DNA of 64,000 bases from Streptomyces rapamycinicus NRRL 5491 (GTDB lineage: Bacteria > Actinomycetota > Actinomycetes > Streptomycetales > Streptomycetaceae): positions 3,038,001 through 3,102,000 of the forward strand of contig NZ_CP085193.1 in assembly GCF_024298965.1 (NCBI RefSeq), written 5' to 3'. The notes under the pieces were generated by a model, which was given only the letters and a program-made list of their open reading frames with translations, did not search any database and had not been told where the DNA came from. Positions 35,229 through 45,300 of the stretch are shown in pieces; position 1 is the stretch's first letter, and each line of letters opens with the position of its first letter. A program made the translations under genes and the position numbers.

Positions 35229-36043
35229 GCGACCTCTACCAGCACGGCACCGGTGACATCCTCGTCGAACGCCACGACAACGGCGTCCTCCAGATCACGA
35301 TCAATCGACCCGACCGGTACAACTCTCTCACCCTGCCGATGTTCGAGGAGATGAACCAGATCTGGGCCGACGTCGAACGCGACGACCAGACCCGGGTCGT
35401 CGTCATCACCGGGGCCGGCAAGGCCTTCTGTACCGGGATGGACGTCGCTCAGCCCGATCCCACGCCCCAGGATGCGCTCGCGATGCTGGAGACCGAACGC
35501 AAGCGGGTCGCGACGATGTTGCGCATCGAGAAGCCGATCATCTCCGCGATCAACGGCCCCGCGGTCGGCTACGGGCTGTCGACCGCGCTTCTCGCCGACA
35601 TCAGCATCGCCGCGGACGACGCGGTGCTGATCGAAGGCCATACCAAGGTCGGCGTGACCGCCGGCGACCACGCCGCGCTCATCTGGCCGCTGCTCGTCGG
35701 CATGGCCAAGACCAAGTACTACGTGCTCACCTCCGAGAAGCTGACGGGCGCCGAAGCCGAGCGGATCGGGCTCGTGAGCCTGTCCGTTCCCCGCGAGCAG
35801 GTACTGCCCCGCGCGCTCGAGGTCGCGTCCCAGCTGGCCCGCGGTTCCCAGCAGGCGCTCCGATTCACCAAGCGCGCTCTCAACACCTGGCTCACCAACG
35901 CGATGCCCCAGCACGAGCTGTCCTCGGCACTCGAGATCCTCGACTTCGCCGGTGCCGACTACGCCGAAGCACGCCAGGCTTTCCGGGAGAAGCGCCCCGT
36001 GGACTTCCCCTCCGCTCGCACCGCCGGCGCACCCGCGAACTGA
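35225..36043 (+). CDS. Enoyl-CoA hydratase/isomerase family protein ECH1 (copy B)
   Basis: A 272-residue crotonase-fold protein with GAGKAFCTGMDVAQPDPTPQ and NGPAVGYGLSTALLADISIA. ATG overlaps the monooxygenase stop. ECH2 starts 12 nt after its stop. The two crotonases of the operon are only distantly alike, suggesting successive steps or a heteromer. The downstream helix ARGSQQALRFTKRALNTWLT is normal for the family. Substrate unknown. Confidence 0.92.
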   Translation: MSDLYQHGTGDILVERHDNGVLQITINRPDRYNSLTLPMFEEMNQIWADVERDDQTRVVVITGAGKAFCTGMDVAQPDPTPQDALAMLETERKRVATMLRIEKPIISAINGPAVGYGLSTALLADISIAADDAVLIEGHTKVGVTAGDHAALIWPLLVGMAKTKYYVLTSEKLTGAEAERIGLVSLSVPREQVLPRALEVASQLARGSQQALRFTKRALNTWLTNAMPQHELSSALEILDFAGADYAEARQAFREKRPVDFPSARTAGAPAN

Positions 36044-36055
36044 GGGAAGGCGAGC

Positions 36056-36835
36056 ATGAGCATTGCCTCGCACAACACAGCGCCCAGCGCTGTGCACGCG
36101 TCCGACGAAGTGGACGGCGTGGTTGTACTCACCCTGAACCACCCGCCGGCCAACACGCTCAGCAACTCGCTCGTCAGCGAGCTGACAACGACGCTGGAAA
36201 CCCTCGCCGACGGCCCCGACTCCCCCGCGGTGGTCTTGACGGGAGCTGGTGAGCGCTTCTTCTGCGCGGGTGGCGACATCAAGGAAGCCATCGGCTTCGG
36301 CGCCGATTCGATGGTCGAGCGGATGGCGTCGTTTCACGCGCTGCTCTGCGCTCTGGAGGACTTTCCCCGGCCGCTGGTGTGTGCGGTCAACGGCTGGTGC
36401 GTCGGTGGCGGCATCGAAATGGCCCTGTTCGCCGACACGGTGTACGCGTCGACTGAGGCGCGTTTCGTCTTCCCCGAGATCAACCACGGGATGCTGCCGG
36501 CCGTGAAGGGGATCACTCGGGTGCGCGGGGTCCTGGGCGACCGCGCGGCCCGGCGCCTCCTGCTGGGCGGAGAGCCCGTCGACGCGTTCGACGCGGAGCG
36601 GATGGGCATCGTCGACCAGGTGGTCGAGCAGGACGACCTGCTCGCGATCGCGATGGCGGACGCGCGGGCGGCAGCGGCGAAACCACCTGCCGTGTTCGCG
36701 GCGCTGAAACGGGCCCTGCACTCAGGAACTTCCCGTTGGCCGGTCGAAGAGCAACTCCGCGTCACGGTCGCCGACGCGCGCACGGTCTTCAACGACCCTG
36801 CCGCCCGAGCCGCCCGCGAGGGATTTCATGGTTGA
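36056..36835 (+). CDS. Enoyl-CoA hydratase family protein ECH2 (copy B)
   Basis: A 259-residue crotonase-fold protein: HPPANTLSNSLVSELTTTLE, GAGERFFCAGGDIKEAIGFG, NGWCVGGGIEMALFADTVYA and PEINHGMLPAVKGITRVRGV. The oxyanion-hole glycines are present. AGGCGAGC before ATG 36056. The last codons overlap the reductase start (ATGGTTGA). This is the only intact ECH2; the copy A version is deleted and the copy C version survives as a C-terminal tail. Confidence 0.92.
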   Translation: MSIASHNTAPSAVHASDEVDGVVVLTLNHPPANTLSNSLVSELTTTLETLADGPDSPAVVLTGAGERFFCAGGDIKEAIGFGADSMVERMASFHALLCALEDFPRPLVCAVNGWCVGGGIEMALFADTVYASTEARFVFPEINHGMLPAVKGITRVRGVLGDRAARRLLLGGEPVDAFDAERMGIVDQVVEQDDLLAIAMADARAAAAKPPAVFAALKRALHSGTSRWPVEEQLRVTVADARTVFNDPAARAAREGFHG

Positions 36836-37328
36836 TCGATTTCAAGGGCTGGACCCGGACGCCTTCCGCTCGGCGTTGGCCCGCTTCCCCTCAGGCGTGA
36901 CGATCGTGACGACGCGAAGCGCGTCAGGCACGCCGCACGGGTTCACCGCGAGTTCCTTCGCGGCGCTGTCGCTCGATCCGCCGCTCGTCCTGGTGTGCCT
37001 GGACCGAGGAGCGGACTGCTCCCCCGTCTTCATGGCGGGCGAGCGGTTCATCGTCAACATCGTGACTCCCGCGCACGCCGAGTTGGCGATCAAGTTCGCG
37101 ACAAAGGGTGAAAACAAGTTCGCGAACGGAGCCTTCGAATTCGACGAAAGCGGTCAGCCGCTACTGCCCGATGCGGCGGCAGTCATCCGTTGCGAACTGG
37201 AGCAAGTCGTACCCGGCGGGGATCATGTGATCCTCATCGGCCGTGTACACGACGCGCGGACAGGTAGTGGCAAGCCGGTGACGTGGTACCGAGGTGGCTT
37301 CCTGCGCCTCGGGGAGAGTGCCGCATGA
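36828..37328 (+). CDS. Flavin reductase (copy B)
   Basis: A 166-residue NAD(P)H:flavin reductase of the split-barrel family that would provide FMNH2 or FADH2 to the monooxygenase. PSGVTIVTTRSASGTPHGFT, ASSFAALSLDPPLVLVCLDR, NIVTPAHAELAIKFATKGEN, PGGDHVILIGRVHDARTGSG. Its presence argues the LLM protein uses reduced flavin and not F420. Translationally coupled to ECH2. The ligase follows after 46 nt. Confidence 0.92.
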   Translation: MVDRFQGLDPDAFRSALARFPSGVTIVTTRSASGTPHGFTASSFAALSLDPPLVLVCLDRGADCSPVFMAGERFIVNIVTPAHAELAIKFATKGENKFANGAFEFDESGQPLLPDAAAVIRCELEQVVPGGDHVILIGRVHDARTGSGKPVTWYRGGFLRLGESAA

Positions 37329-37374
37329 ATCTCATCGGGCCCGGGCTTGTCGGCTCTGGAAGAGAGGCCGTGTC

Positions 37375-39204
37375 ATGGATCTGACCAGTTTCGAGCCAAC
37401 CCGGACGCTACCGGGGCTGCTGCTCGATCGCGCGAACAGGGAACCCGACGCCGTCGCGCTGCGCTACTGGCGTGACGGGGTGATGCAGACGATCACGTGG
37501 CGGACGTACCGGGATCGGGTGCAAGATCTCGCGCTCGGCCTTGTCGCGCAAGGTGTGCGGCACGGCGATCGCGTCGCGGTGATGAGCAGCGCACGCCCGG
37601 AGTGGGTGTTCGCCGCGCTGGCCGTGCAGAGTGTCGGCGGCGTCGTGATCGGCGTCTATCCGACCAACTCACCTGCCGAGATCGAGCAACTCCTCGTACA
37701 CAGCGAGGCCGTCGCCTTCATCGGCGAGACGCCGACGGAGCTCAGCAAGGTGGCGAAGGTCGCCACACACACACCGAAGCTGCGGCTCGTGGTCGGAATC
37801 GACGCCACTCCGCCGGAGCTGCCCGAGGTGATCAGAGGGACACCGTGGGAAGCGCTGTGCGATGAAGGAACACAGTACGCCGACGACAGCGCCGATCCTC
37901 TGTCCGAGCTGGTCGCCGGCGGCTCCCTCGACGATGCCGCCGTGCTGTTCTACACGTCGGGATCCACGGGAGCTCCGAAAGGCGTCACCCATTCGCACCG
38001 CTCGCTTCAGCACGCGGTTCAGACGTTCGTCGGCCTCTACCCGCAGCTCCTCCGCCACGAGCACGATGCCGTGGGCTTCCTGCCGTTGGCCCACGTGGCG
38101 CCGGCGCTGGTGTCGGTGTTCGCGCCGCTGCTCTCACGGCTGGTGGTCACATACTGCCGCATTGGTGACTACGAAGACGTGTTGCGTTCGGTGCGGCCGA
38201 CGGCAGTGCTCTGGCCGCCGCGGTTCTACGAGAAGATCGCCGGCGAACTGATCGCACAGACGGAGGTCTGGCCGCGACTTCGTCGCTACGCCTATGGCGC
38301 CGCCATGTGGGTCGGCCGCAGAGTAGCCGAACGCCGTTGGTCCCATCGCCGGCCCTCGGTACCGCTGCGGATCGCGTACGCTGCCGCACTTCGTTGGGTG
38401 TTCTTGCCACTGCGGGCAACCGTCGGAATGGATCGCATCCGGGTTGCCTACACCGCGTCTGCCGCGATGCCCGAAAGCGTCATCGCGATTTGGCAGATCT
38501 GGGGGCTCGATCTTCGCGAGAACTACGGTCTCACCGAGACCGCCGGGTGTCCCATAGCTCATTTCAACCATCCGTTCCCCCGTCCGGGCTCCATCGGCAG
38601 GGAATTCCCGGACCCACGGTTCCAGGTGAAAGTCGCGGACGATGGCGAAATGCTGCTCCGCGCGCCGTTGCTCTTCGACGGATACTGGCGCAACCCGGCG
38701 GAGACCGAGGCTGCTTACCAGGACGGTTGGTTCCGCACCGGTGACCTGATAGAGCGCATACCCCGCGGCGACATCCGGCTCATCGGCCGGAAGAAGGACG
38801 TGATCATCACCCGAGGCGGCAAAACGATCAATCCTCAGCCCATCGAAACCCGGTTGAAGGAGAGCTCACTGATCAACGAGGCGATCGTCGTCGGCGACGC
38901 CCGTAAGTACCTCACCGTCCTGTTCGAGCCGAGCACAACCGCAGCCGCCCGGTCGGCAGAGGTCCTGGCCGAACGCCTGCGGGCGGAGGTCGCTCGGGTC
39001 AACGCGGACCTCGCGCGGGTGGAGCAGTTGAAGGACTTTCGCGTTCTGCCGCGGTCCCTGGAAGTCGAGCGCGGCGAGCGGACTGCGAACGGCAAGATCA
39101 AGCGCAATGCCGTCGTGAGCTCGTTCGCAACGTTGATCGACGACATGTACGGCGCGAACGACGATGCGGCGATCGCAAACCATGTGCGCTCGAGGCCGAA
39201 CTAG
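37375..39204 (+). CDS. AMP-dependent acyl-CoA ligase (copy B)
   Basis: A 609-residue long-chain-type acyl-CoA synthetase. VLFYTSGSTGAPKGVTHSHR (ATP loop), LRENYGLTETAGCPIAHFNH, GWFRTGDLIERIPRGDIRLI, GRKKDVIITRGGKTINPQPI and ERTANGKIKRNAVVSSFATL (C-terminal Lys region). Start MDLTSFEPTRTLPGLLLDRA with GAGAGGCC upstream; an earlier in-frame codon inside the reductase 3' end is rejected by comparison with copy E. Last gene of the five-gene cassette; it activates the acid substrate or an intermediate to its CoA ester. Confidence 0.93.
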   Translation: MDLTSFEPTRTLPGLLLDRANREPDAVALRYWRDGVMQTITWRTYRDRVQDLALGLVAQGVRHGDRVAVMSSARPEWVFAALAVQSVGGVVIGVYPTNSPAEIEQLLVHSEAVAFIGETPTELSKVAKVATHTPKLRLVVGIDATPPELPEVIRGTPWEALCDEGTQYADDSADPLSELVAGGSLDDAAVLFYTSGSTGAPKGVTHSHRSLQHAVQTFVGLYPQLLRHEHDAVGFLPLAHVAPALVSVFAPLLSRLVVTYCRIGDYEDVLRSVRPTAVLWPPRFYEKIAGELIAQTEVWPRLRRYAYGAAMWVGRRVAERRWSHRRPSVPLRIAYAAALRWVFLPLRATVGMDRIRVAYTASAAMPESVIAIWQIWGLDLRENYGLTETAGCPIAHFNHPFPRPGSIGREFPDPRFQVKVADDGEMLLRAPLLFDGYWRNPAETEAAYQDGWFRTGDLIERIPRGDIRLIGRKKDVIITRGGKTINPQPIETRLKESSLINEAIVVGDARKYLTVLFEPSTTAAARSAEVLAERLRAEVARVNADLARVEQLKDFRVLPRSLEVERGERTANGKIKRNAVVSSFATLIDDMYGANDDAAIANHVRSRPN

Positions 39205-39526
39205 GTGGTTGATCGCGTGGAGATCGCGTGAGGTCAGATTGGTCCGCAGGCGTGGGAGGAGGGCGTTCAGCTTGATGTGTGAGCGAAGAACCGGACACCC
39301 TTCGATGGCACTCTACGTGCTGATCAACGACCAGGTGGTCGTATCCCGTGCCTGCCGTGGCCATCAGCCGTTGTTGTCCGCCACCCCTGTGCCCTGCGGC
39401 ATGTCGCGGGAAACGGTCAAGCACTCGGAGTCGGCCGGGCACGCCGACAACGGCTACTACGCCGCCGGACCGCAGTTTCAGTCATGATTGCCACGTCCAC
39501 CCGAGTATGCGGCAAGAGGTGGAGCC
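39205..39526. other. Intergenic region between the cassette and lysR
   Basis: About 320 bp. A short plus-strand frame (39302-39487, from MALYVLINDQVVVSRACRGH) has no recognisable homologue and no good ribosome-binding site. Otherwise nothing was seen. Confidence 0.4.
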
Positions 39527-40498
39527 ATGCCGGTCCCTGACCTGACGCTGCAGCAGCTTCGCGCAGTCCGGACACTCGCCGCATCCGGCAGTTTCACGAA
39601 AGCAGCAGCGGCAGAGCACATCTCTCAGTCAGTCCTCAGCAGAAGGATCAAGGAAGTCGAGCGTCTCCTGCGGGTGCGGTTGTTCGACCGCACCACTCGG
39701 CAGCTCGACATGACGGCCGCGGGTCATGCCTTTCTCCTCATGACGGGCGCCGTCCTCGACGACGTGGACACGCGACTGAGCCGCTTCATGTCGTATGTGG
39801 CGGCCCAGTCCGGAACCATCGCCCTGGCCGCGCTTCCGTCGCTCGCGGCGGCTGTGCTGCCGGGCGTGATGCGCGGCTTCATGCTGGATCACCCCGAGGT
39901 GGAGTTCGAGATCATCGACGGGGCCGCGGATGAAGTTGTCGAACGCCTCGAAGGTGGGACTGTCGAACTCGGCTTGACCGCCCACGGTGACCTGCCAGAC
40001 GGCTTCTGCTTCACACCACTGCTGCGGGAACAGTTCTACGGGGTCGCGCACCACAGCCATCCTTGGTCGGCGCGGAGTTCCATCTCGTGGGCGGACTTCA
40101 ATGGTGAGACCGTGGTCGCAACGCGGCCCGGAACCAGCATCCGAGCGATCACCGACGCCGCGTTCAGCAAGCACTCGATCTCGGTGAGCCACCACTTCAA
40201 TGCCTGTAGCGCGGCGACCATCCGCGGGCTGCTACGGGCCGGCGTGGGCGTGGCAGCTCTGCCGGCCTTGGAGTTGCAGGGTTTCGGTCTGGATGATCTG
40301 GTCGCGGTACCCGTGGTTTCTCCGGGAGCAAGCAGGGTCACCGGCGTGCTGTACCGCTGCTCTCAGGACCTCTCGCCCGTCGCGGCTCGTTTTTTGGATT
40401 ACATGCACGCGGCCGAGGTCGATCCCCATCGAGGAGTCTCCCGCGTTCACGAGGGCCACACCGGCGAGCCAGGACCACGGCAGCGGGCCTGGGGATGA
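39527..40498 (+). CDS. LysR-family transcriptional regulator
   Basis: A 323-residue LTTR. The winged HTH is LTLQQLRAVRTLAASGSFTK, AAAAEHISQSVLSRRIKEVE, then RLFDRTTRQLDMTAAGHAFL. The effector domain is normal (GTIALAALPSLAAAVLPGVM, SAATIRGLLRAGVGVAALPA). ATG at 39527 with AGAGGTGGAG upstream. LysR proteins often control a divergent neighbour, but the gene on its 5' side ends toward it, so the target is not obvious; the cassette or the glycosidase region are both possible. Confidence 0.92.
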   Translation: MPVPDLTLQQLRAVRTLAASGSFTKAAAAEHISQSVLSRRIKEVERLLRVRLFDRTTRQLDMTAAGHAFLLMTGAVLDDVDTRLSRFMSYVAAQSGTIALAALPSLAAAVLPGVMRGFMLDHPEVEFEIIDGAADEVVERLEGGTVELGLTAHGDLPDGFCFTPLLREQFYGVAHHSHPWSARSSISWADFNGETVVATRPGTSIRAITDAAFSKHSISVSHHFNACSAATIRGLLRAGVGVAALPALELQGFGLDDLVAVPVVSPGASRVTGVLYRCSQDLSPVAARFLDYMHAAEVDPHRGVSRVHEGHTGEPGPRQRAWG

Positions 40499-40966
40499 CG
40501 CGCGAGATGGCGACGCCGGTGCGAGCCGTCCCGTCGGGGAAGGTCAACCGCAGTCGCCAGCCGCGCAGGCCGATCGGTCCGCCGCAGGGCAGTAGCAGCA
40601 TGCCGCGCCCCCCTGGCACTGACGGGCCGGGCGAGAACGTGCGGCGTCTCGGCACCGACGGGCAGCGGCACCAGGGTGCGGTGATCCTGGAGCGGGGCGG
40701 TGGGGTCGGGAGACGGGGGCTGGGTGACGGCTATGATGCCGCCTTCGCCGCCTCCGGCGCGGCGGGTGGCCTTGTGGGTGAACAAGCAGCGGTCCACCGC
40801 TGCCAGCAGCTGGTCGGTGAAGACGTGCTCCAGCCGCCGGGGCCGCGTTCGGCCGGCAGATGCTCGGCGGCGGCGAAGGTCAATGCGAAGGAGACACGGA
40901 CCGGCAGCTCGTCGGCGAGCCGGTCCCGGAGGCGGGCGACGGCCCGGCGAAAACCGGCACTGGCGC
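40499..40966 (-). pseudogene. Degraded minus-strand coding stretch
   Basis: Fragments with coding-like composition appear in successive minus-strand frames: SAGFRRAVARLRDRLADELP, then RRLEHVFTDQLLAAVDRCLF, then GMLLLPCGGPIGLRGWRLRL. Together they look like one gene broken by frameshifts. I do not recognise the family. Confidence 0.35.
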
Positions 40967-41074
40967 TCACCTGCCAGGGAAGCCGGTGCGACGCCGACCG
41001 GGACCCGGGCAGCCTCCGCCACGGCCATGAGCGCGGGCCGCGCAGACGAGTTCGGCGGTGGGGATCAGGGGCAT
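40967..41074 (-). pseudogene. Class II ketose-bisphosphate aldolase N-terminal stub
   Basis: A 35-residue frame. MPLIPTAELVCAARAHGRG is very like the N-terminus of GatY/KbaY/Fba-type class II aldolases (MPLVxTxELVxxARAxGxG). Homology then ends and a stop follows. GAGGAAAGG precedes the ATG. It is divergent from the DeoR gene, an arrangement usual for tagatose- or fructose-bisphosphate aldolases in amino-sugar and galactitol pathways. Now nonfunctional. Confidence 0.55.
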
Positions 41075-41124
41075 GGAGTGGCGGTGGCCTTTCCTCACGG
41101 CTGAAATGATCGTGGACGAAAACG

Positions 41125-41171
41125 CTTGTTCCGGCGAGCTAAAGTCTTGGGCCCGCACACCACGGAACAAG
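41125..41171. promoter_or_regulatory. Inverted repeat in the deoR/aldolase divergent region
   Basis: CTTGTTCC (41125-41132) and GGAACAAG (41164-41171), 8-bp perfect arms 31 nt apart, directly before the deoR start. Candidate site for DeoR autoregulation; the wide spacing is unusual. Confidence 0.35.
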
Positions 41172-41180
41172 GGATGACAC

Positions 41181-41969
41181 ATGGGGGCACCGCAGGCCAG
41201 ATGGAGCGCGTTGCTGGAGATACTGACGCGCGACGGACGGATCGAGGTCGAGGCCGCCGCTGACGCGATGCAGGTCTCCGCCGCCACGATCCGGCGTGAT
41301 CTGGACGAGCTGGCGCGTCAGCAGATGGTCACCCGTACCCATGGCGGCGCCGTGATCAACGCGATCGCGTACGATCTGCCGCTCCGCTACAAAGCCGCGC
41401 GCAACGCTCCGGAGAAGGAGCGGATCGCCGACGCCGCGGCGGGCCTGGTGAAGGCGGGCGCCGTGGTGGGTCTGAACGGCGGCACCACGACCACCGCGGT
41501 CGCCCGTGCGCTGACCGCCCGGCCGGAGCTGGGCACAGAGGGCGCCGGGCCCTCGCTGACGGTGGTCACCAACGCGCTGAACATCGCCAACGAACTGGTT
41601 GTACGCCGCCATGTGAAACTCGTCGTCACCGGCGGCGTGGCCCGCCCTGCCTCGTACGAGCTCACCGGGCCGCTCGCCACCGAGGTGCTCACGCGGATCA
41701 CCCTCGACCACGTCTTCATCGGCGTCGACGCGATCGACGTCAGATACGGTGCGACGGCCCAGGACGAGGGCGAGGCCGACATCAACCGGGCGCTGGCACT
41801 GCGCGCCGAACAGGTGGTCGTCGTCGCGGACTCCTCCAAGCTGGGCCGGCGGGCCTTCGCCCGGATCTGCCCGGTGGAGGACGTCCATGTGCTGGTGACC
41901 GACAAGGCGGCGGGCCCCGCGCTGACCGACCCGTTCGCGGCTGCGGGCGTGGAGATCGTCCGGGCCTGA
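41181..41969 (+). CDS. DeoR/GlpR-family sugar-responsive regulator
   Basis: A 262-residue DeoR-type regulator. HTH: RWSALLEILTRDGRIEVEAA, ADAMQVSAATIRRDLDELAR. The C-terminal sugar-phosphate isomerase-like sensor has VGLNGGTTTTAVARAL (phosphate-binding loop), LTVVTNALNIANELV and ADSSKLGRRAFARI. It lies immediately upstream of the glycoside hydrolase series and is divergent from an aldolase stub, so it probably represses the hydrolases until a sugar phosphate is present. AgaR, the N-acetylgalactosamine regulator, belongs to this family; specificity cannot be read here. Confidence 0.93.
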   Translation: MGAPQARWSALLEILTRDGRIEVEAAADAMQVSAATIRRDLDELARQQMVTRTHGGAVINAIAYDLPLRYKAARNAPEKERIADAAAGLVKAGAVVGLNGGTTTTAVARALTARPELGTEGAGPSLTVVTNALNIANELVVRRHVKLVVTGGVARPASYELTGPLATEVLTRITLDHVFIGVDAIDVRYGATAQDEGEADINRALALRAEQVVVVADSSKLGRRAFARICPVEDVHVLVTDKAAGPALTDPFAAAGVEIVRA

Positions 41970-42008
41970 GCGTCGCCCTTGTTGCAGAACAACAGCCATG
42001 CGCTGGAG

Positions 42009-42043
42009 TGCTTGATTCTGATCGAAACTGCCAGAATCAAGCA
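42009..42043. promoter_or_regulatory. 12-bp inverted repeat downstream of deoR
   Basis: TGCTTGATTCTG (42009-42020) and CAGAATCAAGCA (42032-42043), 11-nt loop, 40 bp after the deoR stop. Either the deoR terminator (no T-run) or a binding site; TGATTC-containing repeats occur in DeoR-family operators. Confidence 0.55.
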
Positions 42044-42291
42044 TTCACATCCATCATGCGCACGGGATGGTCCAGGGGACGACCCCGAAGATGCGCGAGG
42101 CGGCGGGCGCCTTCGCGCCTGACCCGCGCTCAGGAAGCAGAACCGCATGAATCGGGCATGGTTCACCCAGAATTTACCGGTGTCTTCCCCTGGCTCGCGG
42201 CCTCCGGAGCCAGGGCGCCAACCAGGGAAATCCACCGTCACCAGGGACGTCGGGCCCGATAGTTGGGGTCAAGAAATCACGGCGATGAGTG

Positions 42292-42320
42292 TTGACAGTT
42301 GACGTTTATCGCAAGAATAT
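42292..42320 (+). promoter_or_regulatory. Predicted promoter of the glycoside hydrolase operon
   Basis: TTGACA (42292-42297), 17-bp spacer, GAATAT (42315-42320), about 68 bp before the GH31 start. AT-rich for this genome. Partial direct repeats of the type CGCAA-AATA follow at 42310-42335 and could bind the DeoR protein. Confidence 0.5.
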
Positions 42321-42387
42321 GAACGCAAATAAGCATGATCTTGCAGTGCTGCTCAACGACACCATGCCGCCCCGCAGGAGGACGTGA

Positions 42388-45300
42388 GTGCGCACCCACC
42401 CCCGTAGATCGCGCGAAACCGCCAGATTCGGCATGTTCCTGGCCGCCGCGCTGGCCTTGACGCTCATACCGTCCGTGACCGACCCCCTCATCACACCGGC
42501 CTGGGCGGACACCGTCGCTCAGCCGAAGGTGGCCCGCAGCGCGGATGCCCTCACCGTGTCCGTGCCGGCCACCGGAAAGGCCCCCGGCTACACCGTCGAC
42601 ATCGCCACCGACGAACTCGCCGTCAGCACCGAGCGCGCCGGTAAAACCGTGCTCAGCACCGCGGGCGGCGACACGGGAGGCCTGCGATTCCGCTCCGGCG
42701 GCCAATGGCAGCACGCGACCGAGGTCACCCACTGGGCGTGGAAGGACGGCGTCCTCACCCTCACCGCGGACACCACGCTCGACAGTGCTACCGTCACGGC
42801 GCGGCTGACGCCCACCTCCGACCGTTACCAGCTGGACTGGGATGTCGAGGGCGGCAGCCCCGACCGACTCGGCCTCGCATATGACCTGTCATCGGCGGGC
42901 CACTGGTACGGCCACGGCGAGGCGGAGACCCCGCAGGGCGGCCCGGGTGTCGACCAACCCTGGCCGCTCGACACGGGAGAGGTCGAACACGGCACCTTCG
43001 GCCCGGCCTCCTACAACATGATTGACCCGTTCTGGTACACCTCCACCGCGACCGGTCTCCGGGTCGACACCGGGGACGTCATGGACGTGGCACTCAACGA
43101 GGGCAAGGACGGCCTCGGCGCCTTCACCGTCGAGTCGCCCGACACCTACAAGGCCACCGTGTTCGTCGAGTCGACCCCGCTCGAGGTCTACCGCGACTAC
43201 ATCGGCATCGTCGGGAAACCGGCCAAGAGCGATGCCACATACGAGCAGTACGCCAAGCCGCTGTGGAATTCCTGGGCACAGTTCTACACAAAGGTCGACC
43301 AGGAGAAACTGCTCGACTATGCCACCGACCTCCACGACAACGGTCTTGACGGGCACACCATCCAGCTCGACGACAAGTGGGAGTCGAACTACGGCAATCT
43401 GACCTGGGACTCCAAGACCTTTCCCGATCCCAAGGGCATGTCCAAGAAGATCCACGACATGGGGTTCGACTTCGGCCTCTGGGTCACCCTGTGGATCAAC
43501 CTCGACTCGGGCAACTACCAGCACGCGCTCGACAACGGCTATCTCCTCATGGACGCCAAGGACACCAGCAAGCCCTGCGAAGTGACCTGGTGGAACGGCC
43601 AGGCCGGAATCATCGACCTGGCGAACCCCGACGCCAGGGCCTGGTACGAGGGCAACCTCAAGAAGCTCATGAGCGACTACGACATCGACGGGCTGAAGTT
43701 CGACACCCGCTTCTTCGACGAGAAGTGCGCGCCACGCGAAGGCCACCGGGCCACCGACTACCAGAAGCTCGGCACACAGCTCGCCGACGAGTACGACCTC
43801 CAGGGCGCGGGCATCCGGGTGCACTGGAACGAAACGGCCCACAAGGCCGGCTTCGTCACCCGCCAGGTCGACAAGGGCACCGGCTGGGACTCCCTGCGCG
43901 CCTCCGCCACTCAGAACCTGGCGATCTCCACCATCGGTTACCCGTTCGTCGAATCCGACATGATCGGCGGCTCCGGCGGCCAGCCCGCGCCGTCCAAGGA
44001 CGTACTGGTGCGATGGGCGCAGTCCGCCTCGCTGATGCCGCTGATGTACGCCTCGACGTCACCGGTGGACACCAATGACACCACCACCGGGCAGAAGGTG
44101 GACTACGACCAGGAGACGGTCGATCTCTACCGGCAGGCGATCGAGACGCACAAGAAGCTCGCCCCCTACATCTGGGACCAGGTCCAGTCCACTCTGAAGA
44201 CCGGCGACCCGATCATGCGGCCCCTGTTCTTCGACTTCCCGAAGGACAAGGAGAGCTACACCGTCACCGACGAATGGATGCTCGGCCCGGCCGTACTCGC
44301 CGCACCCAAGCTGAGCACCGGCGCCACCCGCACCGTCCATCTGCCACCCGGCACCTGGTACGACGTCAACCACGGCACGGTGATCCACGGCCCCAAGAAC
44401 CTCAAGGGGTACGCGGCGCCGCTCGGCGTCACCCCGGCATTCGTCAACCTCAAGGCCAGGGGCGCCGCCAAGGCCATCAAGGCCCTGAAGCGCCACGACG
44501 GCCCGGCCGCCTCCGTCCTGATCAGCCCTGACGCCCCGTCCACCGGCTCCGGCACCCCCTTCGAGGTGACCACCGAGGCGACCAACTGGTCCACCCGGGC
44601 CATCAGAAACGTCCAAGCGGCGCTGGACCTCCCCGACGGCTGGACCGCCACGACGGCCGGCCCCACCACCGCTAAGTCCCTCAAGGCCGGCGGAACACTC
44701 ACCACCACCTGGACGGTGACCCCGGCCGCCGACGCGCAATGGGGCGGTCACGATCTCACCGGGAGGGTGACGTACGACCGTGGCCAGAAGGTCTCCGACA
44801 CCGTGCGGGCGGAGGTCAAGGCGGCCCCGGGCAGTGTGGCGGCCCCGTATCTGACGACCGCCACCACCGATGACGCCCGATACGCCCAGGGCGGTGACCA
44901 GTTCGCCATATGGGCCGGCGGTCAGGACCTGTCCGGGTGGAAGGACGAGAAGGGCGTCATTTACCTCGACGACGCGGCCGGTGAGAAGGCCACGGTGCAG
45001 GCTCAGCTGGTCTCCCAGGACAGCGCCTCGCCCTTCGGCAAGGCGGGGATCGCCCTCGCCAACGATCTGACCGCGCCCGGCAAGGGCGGTTACGCGGTGC
45101 TGGTCATGACCGAGCAGTACGGGCTGGAGTTCATGACCGACAGCGATGGGGACGGTGCGCTCGACACCTGGGCGGGCGGTGGCTCCACCTACCACCCGGC
45201 GTATCTGAAGCTGACCCGGGACGGCACCGCCTACACCGCGTATGCCAGTAAGGACGGCGAGACCTGGTCGCGGGTCGGCACCGCCGAGGTGCCGTCGGCC

